Shown in pieces: positions 23,928 through 30,861 of a DNA stretch of 45,241 nucleotides. The stretch covers positions 1 through 45,241 of the forward strand of contig QYQC01000080.1 in NCBI GenBank assembly GCA_007280315.1. Direction: 5' to 3'. Position numbers and translations under genes: made by a program. Position 1 is the first letter of the stretch. Each line of letters begins with the position of its first letter. The stretch is from Betaproteobacteria bacterium (GTDB lineage: Bacteria > Pseudomonadota > Gammaproteobacteria > Burkholderiales > SG8-39). The notes beneath the pieces were generated by a model, which saw nothing but the letters and a program-made list of their open reading frames with translations, was not told where the DNA came from and did not search any database.

Positions 23928-25013
23928 ATGGTCAAACTTGTCCCAGCAATCCGATGGCAGCTGCCGGGCGCCGGCGCTGCCGTGCTCGACGCGCGCCTGC
24001 TGCCGCTGCTCAACGCCATCGACGGCGGCGCGAACCTGGCCGCGGCGGTGGCGCAGGTCGGCCTGTCCTATCGCCACGGCTGGGGTCTTTTGCATGCGCA
24101 ATCGGCACTGCTGGGCGTGCCGCTGGTAGCGATGCAGCGGGGCAAAGGCGTCAGCCTGACACCTGCGGGACAGCAACTGCTGCGACTGACCGCCGGCGCC
24201 GAAGTGCGGCTGCTGCGTAAAGCCGGTGCCATCGAAATTTCGCCACCGCTGCCCGCGGCAGACCAGCGGTTGCGGCTGTGCCTGCATGCCAGCCACGACC
24301 TGGCGCTGATCGAACTGCGCGAACGCATCGCTCCCGCGTTCGGGCTGGAACTGGACCTTGAATTCAAGGGCAGCCTCGAAGCACTCGCCTCGTTCGCGGC
24401 CGGTCACGCCGACCTGGCCGGCTTTCACATTCCGCTCGGAACACACCCAGGCGCGCTGGCGCCCTATCTGCGCTGGCTCAAGGCCCGGCAGCATCGTCTG
24501 ATCGGATTCATCGAGCGCGAGCAGGGCCTGATGCTGCCTCCGGGCAACCCTAAGCGCGTGCGCGATTTGCGCGACTTGGCCACAAGGAAACTGCGCGTGG
24601 TCAATCGCCAGCGCGGTTCCGGCACGCGACTCCTGTTCGATCAGTTGCTGCAGGAATCCGGCATCGATGGACCGGCACTGCGCGGCTATTCCAACGAGGA
24701 ATTTACCCATCTTGCGGTCGCCGCGACCATCGCCGCTGGCAAGGCCGATGCCGGCTTCGGCGTCAAAGCCGCCGCCCTGCAATACGGACTCGCGTTCAAA
24801 TCGCTGGAGCACGAGCGCTATCTGCTCGCCTGCCGCAGCGAGGCTGCGCAGGAACCCGCCATCCGGCGCCTGCGCGAGGCGATCGCCAGCCCCGCAATGC
24901 TGCAGGCGGTACGCAAGCTGCCCGGATACGTTGCGGCGGACAGCGGCAGCGTGCTTGGCTTTACTCGTGCCTTTTCCGCGAACAGCAAGGCAAGGGGTCA
25001 GGTCTTGCATTAG
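23928..25013 (+). CDS. ModE-like regulator with periplasmic-binding-protein-like sensor domain
   Basis: A 361-residue transcription factor. Residues about 10-95 form a ModE/LysR-like winged helix (LPLLNAIDGGANLAAAVAQV, SYRHGWGLLHAQ, LTPAGQQLL). Residues about 115-340 form a type-2 binding-protein-like domain (PF12727-like): LCLHASHDLALIELRERIAP, GHADLAGFHIPLG, VNRQRGSGTRLLFDQLL, GKADAGFGVKAAA. It therefore lacks the Mop/TOBE sensor of E. coli ModE; it presumably senses molybdate/tungstate or a cofactor. The ATG at 23928 is chosen over an upstream TTG at 23877. Its last residues (RGQVLH) and stop codon are encoded by the hairpin repeat at 24994-25043. Confidence 0.85.
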   Translation: MVKLVPAIRWQLPGAGAAVLDARLLPLLNAIDGGANLAAAVAQVGLSYRHGWGLLHAQSALLGVPLVAMQRGKGVSLTPAGQQLLRLTAGAEVRLLRKAGAIEISPPLPAADQRLRLCLHASHDLALIELRERIAPAFGLELDLEFKGSLEALASFAAGHADLAGFHIPLGTHPGALAPYLRWLKARQHRLIGFIEREQGLMLPPGNPKRVRDLRDLATRKLRVVNRQRGSGTRLLFDQLLQESGIDGPALRGYSNEEFTHLAVAATIAAGKADAGFGVKAAALQYGLAFKSLEHERYLLACRSEAAQEPAIRRLREAIASPAMLQAVRKLPGYVAADSGSVLGFTRAFSANSKARGQVLH

Positions 25014-25043
25014 CGCAAATGCGTCAATGCAAGACCTGACCCC
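24994..25043. repeat. REP-like palindrome with perfect 18-bp arms
   Basis: GGGGTCAGGTCTTGCATT (24994-25011), a 14-nt loop, then its exact reverse complement (25026-25043). The stop codon TAG (25011-25013) of the regulator lies at the loop edge. A truncated CCTGACCC recurs at 25058. Such GGGGTCAGGTC palindromes resemble dispersed REP-type sequences of proteobacteria. On RNA level it would be a strong 3' hairpin, but no T-tract follows. Confidence 0.75.
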
Positions 25044-25163
25044 GTTCAGCGAATTTGCCTGACCCGGCCGGAAGCGGTATATTCGCCGCATCGGGAACTG
25101 CAGACTCCCGGTCAGACGGTGTCCCGTCCAAGTTCTGCGATTCTTCATTTCGCGAGGCTATTC

Positions 25164-25994
25164 ATGGACACCGTTTCTCCCGGCATTTCCGTTTCCCGAC
25201 TTCTCCAGCATCACGGCTCCGCCAGCGCGCCTTTCCTGCTCGACGTACGCCGCCTGCCGACTTTTTCAGCGGAAAAACGCATGATCGCCGGCGCCACCTG
25301 GCGCGATCCCGCGACAGTGAACGACTGGATAAAATTCATGCCGCGGCACCGCGAAGTCGCGGTGTACTGCGTGCACGGCCACGAGATCAGCAAGAACACC
25401 TGCGCGGCACTGCGCGCCGCCGGCGTGAACGCCTATTTCGTCGAAGGCGGAATCGAGGCGTGGATGGCCGCGAACGGACCGACCTTGGCGAAGGACCCGT
25501 CTTTGCCGATTCCATCCGCGGTAAATCAGCCGTCGAAATGGATAACGCGCGCGCGTCCCAAGATCGATCGCATCGCCTGTCCGTGGCTGATCCGGCGGTT
25601 TATCGACCCGTGCGCGGAATTCCTGTACGTGCCTTCGACCGAGGTCCTTGCGGTAGCGAAGTCCGAGCAGGCGGTTCCTTATGACGTAGCGGATGTGCAG
25701 TTTTCCCACCGCGGCGCGCTATGCAGCTTCGACGCCTTTCTCGCGGACTTCAAACTCGACGATCCCGCGCTCGCCGATCTGGCGTTGATCGTGCGCGGCG
25801 CCGACACCGGCAAACTCGAACTCTCGCCGCAATCACCGGGACTGCTCGCAGTTTCGCTCGGGCTTTCGGTAAACTTTTCTGACGACCATGCGATGCTCGA
25901 ACAGGGCATGATGATCTATGATGCCTACTACGCCTGGATCCGCGCGGCGCGGGCGGAGGCCCACAACGCCGATCTGTTCAAGAGGAAATCGTGA
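25164..25994 (+). CDS. chrB: Rhodanese domain fused to ChrB-type chromate-resistance domain
   Basis: A 276-residue protein. Residues about 10-110 are a rhodanese domain: LLDVRRLPTF, VYCVHGHEISKNT with active-site loop Cys, and FVEGGIEAWMA. Residues about 128-270 match the ChrB C-terminal (chromate resistance) family: PKIDRIACPWLIRRFIDP, SFDAFLADFKLDDPAL, LIVRGADTGKLELSPQSPG, MLEQGMMIYDAYYAW. ChrB-type proteins accompany ChrA. The usual N-terminal regulatory half of ChrB is absent, replaced by the rhodanese. ATG 25164 with GAGG upstream; a GTG at 25119 is possible. Its stop overlaps chrA by 4 bp (GTGA). Confidence 0.83.
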   Translation: MDTVSPGISVSRLLQHHGSASAPFLLDVRRLPTFSAEKRMIAGATWRDPATVNDWIKFMPRHREVAVYCVHGHEISKNTCAALRAAGVNAYFVEGGIEAWMAANGPTLAKDPSLPIPSAVNQPSKWITRARPKIDRIACPWLIRRFIDPCAEFLYVPSTEVLAVAKSEQAVPYDVADVQFSHRGALCSFDAFLADFKLDDPALADLALIVRGADTGKLELSPQSPGLLAVSLGLSVNFSDDHAMLEQGMMIYDAYYAWIRAARAEAHNADLFKRKS

Positions 25995-27337
25995 CCGAAG
26001 ACAAGTACGAAGCTCCGGCGCCAGTGAGCCTGGGCGAGGCCTTCTGGTACTGGCTCAAGCTCGGCTTCGTCAGTTTCGGCGGCCCCACCGGGCAGATCGC
26101 GATGATGCATCAGGACCTGGTGGAGCGACGGCGCTGGATATCGGAGAAGCGTTTCCTGCACGCGCTCAACTATTGCATGCTGCTCCCCGGCCCGGAGGCG
26201 ACGCAGCTCGCCACCTACATCGGCTGGATGATGCACCGCACTTTGGGCGGCCTTGTCGCCGGCGTGCTGTTCGTGCTGCCATCCATGTTCATACTGATGG
26301 GGCTGACCTGGGTGTACCTCGTCTATGGCAACGTGCCGCTGGTGGCCGGGATACTCTATGGCATCAAGCCAGCGGTCACCGCCATCGTCGTATTCGCCGC
26401 CTACCGCATCGGCTCGCGCGCGCTCAAGAACGGCGTGCTGTGGGCGATCAGCGCCGCCGCCTTCATCGCCATCTTCGCGTTCAAAGTGCCGTTTCCCTAC
26501 ATCGTGCTGGCGGCGGGCATCATCGGCTTCGCCGGCGGTCGACTGGCGCCGTCTAAATTCGTCACCGGCGGCGGTCATGGTGCGGCCGGCAAAAGCTACG
26601 GCGCGGCAATCATCGATGACGACACGCCCACGCCCGCGCATGCGCGCTTCGCCTGGCGGCGCTTCGTCGGCGTCAGCGTCGCCGGGCTCGCGCTCTGGGC
26701 CGTGGCGATCGCCTGGCTCTACGCGGTAAACGGCTGGGACGGAACGCTGACCCGGATCGGATGGTTTTTCACCAAGGCGGCGCTGCTCACTTTTGGCGGC
26801 GCCTATGCGGTCCTGCCTTACGTCTACCAGGGCGGCGTTGAAACCTATGGCTGGCTCACGCCGACGCAAATGATCGACGGCCTGGCGCTGGGCGAAACCA
26901 CACCGGGACCGCTGATCATGATCGTGACCTATGTAGGATTCGTCGGCGCCTGGACCAAGCAGATTTTTGGTCCGGACGCGCTGTCCCCGCTCTGGGCCGG
27001 CATCGCAGGCGGCGCGGTGGCCACGTTCTTCACCTTCCTGCCGTCCTATTTGTTCATTCTCATCGGCGGGCCGCTGGTCGAGGCCACGCACGGCGATCTC
27101 AAATTCACCGCACCGCTCACCGGCATCACCGCGGCCGTGGTCGGCGTGATCCTAAACCTCGCCGTATTTTTTGCCTGGCATGTGCTCTGGCCGGCCGGCT
27201 TCAGCGGCCGCTTCGAGTGGTTCGCCGCCCTCGCCGGCCTGGTCGCGTTCATCGCCTTGTTCAGATACAAAGCCGGCATCATCCCGGTGATCATGGCTTG
27301 CGGCGCGGCGGGATTGGCTTACACCTTGCTTATTTAA
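25991..27337 (+). CDS. chrA: Chromate transporter ChrA
   Basis: A 448-residue inner-membrane exporter of the two-domain (long-chain) CHR family. The N-terminal half begins FWYWLKLGFVSFGGPTGQIA with YCMLLPGPEATQLATYIG; the second half repeats the pattern with FTKAALLTFGGAYAVLPYVY and DGLALGETTPGPLIMIVTY. These duplicated FGG and PGP motifs are diagnostic. About ten to twelve helices. It starts with GTG inside the stop of the preceding gene. Function: efflux of chromate, perhaps other sulfate-like oxyanions. Confidence 0.92.
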   Translation: MTEDKYEAPAPVSLGEAFWYWLKLGFVSFGGPTGQIAMMHQDLVERRRWISEKRFLHALNYCMLLPGPEATQLATYIGWMMHRTLGGLVAGVLFVLPSMFILMGLTWVYLVYGNVPLVAGILYGIKPAVTAIVVFAAYRIGSRALKNGVLWAISAAAFIAIFAFKVPFPYIVLAAGIIGFAGGRLAPSKFVTGGGHGAAGKSYGAAIIDDDTPTPAHARFAWRRFVGVSVAGLALWAVAIAWLYAVNGWDGTLTRIGWFFTKAALLTFGGAYAVLPYVYQGGVETYGWLTPTQMIDGLALGETTPGPLIMIVTYVGFVGAWTKQIFGPDALSPLWAGIAGGAVATFFTFLPSYLFILIGGPLVEATHGDLKFTAPLTGITAAVVGVILNLAVFFAWHVLWPAGFSGRFEWFAALAGLVAFIALFRYKAGIIPVIMACGAAGLAYTLLI

Positions 27338-27357
27338 CCGAAACTTAAGGAGAAACG

Positions 27358-27645
27358 ATGGCAGCCTATCTTGTAGTCGACATCGATGTAACCAATCCGG
27401 CGCAGTTCGAGGAATACAAGAAACTGGCGCCGGCGGCGATTGCCAAATTCGGCGGGCGCTACCTGATTCGCGGCGGTGCGTACGAAACGCTGGAAGGCGA
27501 CTGGAAGCCGCAGCGCATAACGGTGGTGGAATTCGAGTCGATGGAGAAAGGGAAAGCCTTTTACAATTCGCCCGAATACCAAGCCGCGATCAAGACGCGC
27601 AAGGGCGCGGCGAATATGAAAATGCTGCTGGTGCAGGGAGTCTGA
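27358..27645 (+). CDS. DUF1330 family protein
   Basis: A 95-residue protein of the DUF1330 (dimeric alpha/beta barrel) family: YLVVDIDVTNPAQFEEYKKL, GGRYLIRGG, ITVVEFESMEKGKAFYNS, YQAAIKTR. The fold is that of small monooxygenase-like proteins, but the reaction is unknown. TAAGGAGA lies 9 nt before the ATG. It starts 20 bp after chrA and is likely in the same operon. Confidence 0.9.
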   Translation: MAAYLVVDIDVTNPAQFEEYKKLAPAAIAKFGGRYLIRGGAYETLEGDWKPQRITVVEFESMEKGKAFYNSPEYQAAIKTRKGAANMKMLLVQGV

Positions 27646-27649
27646 CGAC

Positions 27650-28036
27650 TCAGTGATCCGGCAATTCGACTGTCTTGAATTCGCCGGGTAGCACTACTTC
27701 GAGTAGCTCAACATCGTCCGAATGCCCCAGCTCCCGATGACGAATTCCGGGAGGCTGGTAAGCGCAGGAGCCGGCCTCGAGCAGCACCTCCCCCACGCCT
27801 TCGTAGTCGAACTTGATCCAGCCCTTGAGCACATAGACCAACTGGAGTTCGGTTTCATGCCAATGGGTCTTGCCGACGAATTCTCCGCCGGGCCGCGCAC
27901 GGATGACATGCGCCACGGCTTTGCCGCGGGTCGCCGCCTTGACGCCGAGGTCGCGGTACTCGAAAAACGCGCGCAGGCCGTCTGCCTTGAATTCACTGTC
28001 CTTCAAGTGGCTGACGCTGAATTTTTGCTTGGACAT
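27650..28036 (-). CDS. Cupin-domain protein
   Basis: A 128-residue single-domain cupin. Metal-binding motif 1 appears as THWHETELQLVYVLKG (H-x-H-x3-E), motif 2 as YQPPGIRHRELGHS. Small cupins include oxygenases, isomerases and ligand-binding regulators; the substrate is unknown. ATG 28036 follows GGAGGGCGAAAA. It converges with the DUF1330 gene (4-bp gap) and lies beyond the sodC terminator, so it should have its own promoter, for which the 75-bp gap leaves little room. Confidence 0.85.
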   Translation of the reverse strand: MSKQKFSVSHLKDSEFKADGLRAFFEYRDLGVKAATRGKAVAHVIRARPGGEFVGKTHWHETELQLVYVLKGWIKFDYEGVGEVLLEAGSCAYQPPGIRHRELGHSDDVELLEVVLPGEFKTVELPDH

Positions 28037-28067
28037 GTTTTCGCCCTCCTACACAAGTATCCCACAA

Positions 28068-28093
28068 GCAAAAAGGGCGCCGCAGCGCCCTTT
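28068..28093 (-). terminator. Rho-independent terminator of the fdh/sodC operon
   Basis: A 9-bp stem (AAAGGGCGC at 28072-28080, complement at 28085-28093) with loop CGCA. On the minus strand a run of T follows. It lies just after the sodC stop and ends the long minus-strand transcript. Confidence 0.8.
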
Positions 28094-28110
28094 CCAAATC
28101 CCGACTCAGC

Positions 28111-28644
28111 TCAACTATTCTGAATGACGGCGCACGCCATGCGCGCCCCGGCATTGCCCACCGGCTGGCTCTTGTAGTCATCGGGCTGCGCGTGCACGAT
28201 CAAGCCGCGGCCGATGACGCTGGTCGGCCCTGGACTGACCGTGATGATATCCAGTTCGGCGCTCATGCTGGCATTGCCATATGCGTCGGCCTTCAGATTG
28301 GGCATGTCGCCGGCGTGGCGCGCCTGGGTGGATTGATGGCCGTGCGGGCTGCCCTTCGGGTTGAAGTGCCCGGCTGCGCTCATGCCGTCGCCGGAACTGC
28401 AGTCGCCCTTGTCGTGCACGTGGAAACCGTGTTCCTGATTCGGTTTCAATCCCGACACCTTTGCCGAAACGATGACCTTGTCGCCCTTCTGGGTAAAGGT
28501 CACATCGCCGGTGACGCCGTTGCCGCGCGTCGGCTGCAGATGTGCTGTCGCGCGCGGACCGCCATCGCCCATGGTGGCGCAGCCACCGACTATTCCGGCG
28601 AACAGAATAGCCGGTAACGCGACGATCGGATTCCTCAGTGTCAT
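28111..28644 (-). CDS. sodC: Cu,Zn superoxide dismutase, lipoprotein
   Basis: A 177-residue exported enzyme dismutating superoxide. The signal ends in the lipobox GIVGGC (Cys22), predicting lipid anchoring. The copper and zinc ligands are in EHGFHVHDKGDC, AGHFNPKG, ARHAGDMPN and RGLIVHAQPDDY; the disulfide Cys are those of GDCSS and RMACAV. Only 6 bp separate it from the preceding small secreted-protein gene, so it is probably the last gene of the formate dehydrogenase operon, an unusual location. Terminator at 28068-28093. Confidence 0.93.
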   Translation of the reverse strand: MTLRNPIVALPAILFAGIVGGCATMGDGGPRATAHLQPTRGNGVTGDVTFTQKGDKVIVSAKVSGLKPNQEHGFHVHDKGDCSSGDGMSAAGHFNPKGSPHGHQSTQARHAGDMPNLKADAYGNASMSAELDIITVSPGPTSVIGRGLIVHAQPDDYKSQPVGNAGARMACAVIQNS

Positions 28645-28650
28645 GGCGGA

Positions 28651-28899
28651 CTACTTCTTGGCCGTTTTGGCCGCTGCAGCCTTGCCGTGGCTTTTCTTAT
28701 AGCGCTCGGCGACGCGGTCCTGGGCTTTGGCCAGCAACTCCGCATCTTTCTTTGCGGCATCGGCAGCCTTGGCCTTTGTTTCCTCTGCCTTCGCCTTGGC
28801 TGCGTCGTCCATCGGCGCGACCGGTATCTTGGCCTCTGCCAACCCTGCGCTCAATGCAAACGCCAGCGCGCCGGCGACAAGCAATTTTCCGATTTTCAT
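28651..28899 (-). CDS. Small secreted Ala/Lys-rich protein
   Basis: An 82-residue protein with a Sec signal (KIGKLLVAGALAFALSAGLA then EA) and a mature part of about 58 residues made mainly of Ala, Lys, Glu and Asp, predicted as one long charged helix. I do not recognise a family. ATG 28899 follows GAGG. It sits 10 bp after the formate dehydrogenase cytochrome gene, so it may be a periplasmic accessory to that enzyme. The longer reading to 29142 overlaps the cytochrome gene and is rejected. Confidence 0.72.
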   Translation of the reverse strand: MKIGKLLVAGALAFALSAGLAEAKIPVAPMDDAAKAKAEETKAKAADAAKKDAELLAKAQDRVAERYKKSHGKAAAAKTAKK

Positions 28900-28909
28900 C
28901 TCAGCCTCC

Positions 28910-29965
28910 TCAATGTTGTACCTGTGGCGGTGCGCTCGCGGCAGCAGCCCCTCCGGGCGCGCCCGACGGTAACTCCCGCCTGCCGGCCTTGACGTCTTCG
29001 TACCAGTATTGCGCGTGCTCGCGCGCCCAGGTCTCGTCCACGTAACCGTTGCGCATGCCCTCGTAGGCGCCGGTCGTTCCCACGGTGCCCAGATAGATAT
29101 GCGTAATCGACCAGGCGATGAACCATACCGCGGAGATGACATGAACGATGTTGGCGATCATCATCAGCGAGCGCGACTGATCGAAGTTGGGAAAATCGAG
29201 CACCAGGCCGCTGACGCTGGACGCGGTGCCCAGGCCGATCACCCCGCCCCAGAACCAGATCTTCTCCCCGGCATTGAAGCGGCCCGCCGGCACAACCTCA
29301 TCGCCGATCACGCCCCCGCCCTTCGCCAGCCAGGTGAGGTCGTAGGCGCGCGGCCAATTGTCGCCGATGAACTTCATCACGAACACCACAATGCTGAATA
29401 TGAATATCGGACCGACGAAATTGTGCAGGGTCTTCCCCAACTCGGCCAGCCAACTGAACAGCGTGTGCCCGATCACCGGCAGCAGCACGTGCTTGCCGAA
29501 CAGCATGGTCAGGCCGCTTACAGCAAGCACGCAAAAGCTGATCGCCATGCTCCAGTGCGCAATGCGTTCGAAACCGGAAAAGCGCTCGATCAATTTTCCG
29601 GTCAGCGGACCGTGCAAGCCCATCGGTCCGCGCACCTTGTAGAACACCGCCATGGCGATCAGCACCAGCACCACCAGCCAGCCGCCGTATTGGGTGATCG
29701 GGCCGTTGCGCAACCGGCGCCAGGTTTCGCCTTCGGTCTGGATCAGAACGCCGGTCTCGCGCCCTTTGACCGAGGTGTAACCCTCCTTGCCCGAGCGCAC
29801 CTCGCGCCAGGTCGGCGCGTTGTTGCCCGGCTGCACCTGCTGGCGCTGCGCCTGGGTTTCCTGCGCCTGTGCCTGCGCCTGGGCCCATGCCGTCCCGCCG
29901 AACAACGGCAGCAACAGCGCTAACCCCAGGAAGAATTGCCGCACGCCTGAAAAATTGGCTCGCAT
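28910..29965 (-). CDS. fdhC: Formate dehydrogenase gamma subunit (cytochrome b556)
   Basis: A 351-residue membrane subunit that takes electrons from the Fe-S subunit to quinone. A cleavable signal (LGLALLLPLFGGTAWA) and a Gln/Ala-rich linker precede a soluble segment; four to five helices follow. Haem-binding His are expected in FERIAHWSMAISF, KTLHNFVGPIF and NIVHVISAVWFIAWSITHIY. The family block is FNAGEKIWFWGG. It is longer than E. coli FdnI (about 217) because of the N-terminal periplasmic extension, common in betaproteobacteria. Fourth structural gene of the cluster. Confidence 0.92.
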   Translation of the reverse strand: MRANFSGVRQFFLGLALLLPLFGGTAWAQAQAQAQETQAQRQQVQPGNNAPTWREVRSGKEGYTSVKGRETGVLIQTEGETWRRLRNGPITQYGGWLVVLVLIAMAVFYKVRGPMGLHGPLTGKLIERFSGFERIAHWSMAISFCVLAVSGLTMLFGKHVLLPVIGHTLFSWLAELGKTLHNFVGPIFIFSIVVFVMKFIGDNWPRAYDLTWLAKGGGVIGDEVVPAGRFNAGEKIWFWGGVIGLGTASSVSGLVLDFPNFDQSRSLMMIANIVHVISAVWFIAWSITHIYLGTVGTTGAYEGMRNGYVDETWAREHAQYWYEDVKAGRRELPSGAPGGAAAASAPPQVQH

Positions 29966-29974
29966 GATTCCTCC

Positions 29975-30232
29975 TTAGTCGCCGATACGCACGTATTCGT
30001 TCTGGCTCTGGCTGCGCGACTTGAGGGCGCTTTCCCAACTGCTCTTGTCGCCTTTGGTCCACTTGGAGGTGGTGTTGGCTCCGGGCTCGTTGTCCCAAGG
30101 CCTGGTATCGGGCTTGCCCTGGTACTTGCCCTGCTTGTACACAATAACCTGCTCTTTTTCTCCGCAGCCACTGATACCTGCCACAAGGCCAAGGGCCGCA
30201 CCCACGATAAGGAACTTGCTTAGGCTGATCAT
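29975..30232 (-). CDS. Small lipoprotein in the formate dehydrogenase operon
   Basis: An 85-residue lipoprotein: signal with lipobox GISGC, then a polar mature domain (EKEQVIVYKQGKYQGKPDT, DNEPGANTT). ATGA overlap with the fdhB stop and 9 bp to fdhC place it firmly in the operon between the beta and gamma subunits. No named family is recognised; it could anchor or assemble the periplasmic enzyme. Confidence 0.8.
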   Translation of the reverse strand: MISLSKFLIVGAALGLVAGISGCGEKEQVIVYKQGKYQGKPDTRPWDNEPGANTTSKWTKGDKSSWESALKSRSQSQNEYVRIGD

Positions 30233-30849
30233 GATTTCGCCCCTTTCGCTGCCGGCTGCTTGTCCGGCTTGCCGTAGGCCGTGCTCCAGCCCCACACTTC
30301 CGCGCCCCTGCCACGCTTCAACGCACGGTCGCGGAAGATATCTGCGACGACATCGCCGTCGCCTCCGAGCAACGCCTTGGTCGAACACATTTCGGCGCAG
30401 GCGGGGAGTTTGCCCTGCGACAGGCGGTTGGAGCCGTACTTGGCGAACTCTTCCTTGGAATTGTCCTTCTCCGGCCCGCCGGCGCAGAACGTGCATTTGT
30501 CCATTTTTCCGCGCATGCCGAAAGCACCCGCCTGCGGAAACTGCGGCGCGCCGAACGGACAGGCGTAGAAGCAGTAGCCGCAGCCGATGCACAGGTCCTT
30601 GTCGTGCAGCACCACGCCTTCATCGGTGCGATAGAAGCAATCCACCGGGCACACCGCCATGCACGGCGCGTCCGAACAGTGCATGCAGGCGACCGAGATC
30701 GATTTCTCTCCGGGCACGCCGTCGTTGAGCGTCACCACGCGGCGCCGGTTCACGCCCCAGGGCACCTCGTTTTCTTGTTTACAGGCAGTCACGCAACCGT
30801 TGCACTCGATGCAACGCTCGGCATCACAAAGAAACTTCATACGGGCCAT
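30229..30849 (-). CDS. fdhB: Formate dehydrogenase beta (iron-sulfur) subunit
   Basis: A 206-residue ferredoxin-like subunit with four [4Fe-4S] clusters that wires the catalytic subunit to the cytochrome. Cys groups: CIECNGCVTAC (Cys13-23), CMHCSDAPCMAVCP, CIGCGYCFYACP and CTFCAGG with ACAEMCSTKAL. Unlike E. coli FdnH it has no C-terminal membrane helix or long tail. It begins 12 bp after fdhA and lacks its own signal, so it is probably exported by hitch-hiking on the Tat signal of FdhA. Confidence 0.94.
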   Translation of the reverse strand: MARMKFLCDAERCIECNGCVTACKQENEVPWGVNRRRVVTLNDGVPGEKSISVACMHCSDAPCMAVCPVDCFYRTDEGVVLHDKDLCIGCGYCFYACPFGAPQFPQAGAFGMRGKMDKCTFCAGGPEKDNSKEEFAKYGSNRLSQGKLPACAEMCSTKALLGGDGDVVADIFRDRALKRGRGAEVWGWSTAYGKPDKQPAAKGAKS

Positions 30850-30861
30850 GATGTCGTCCCC

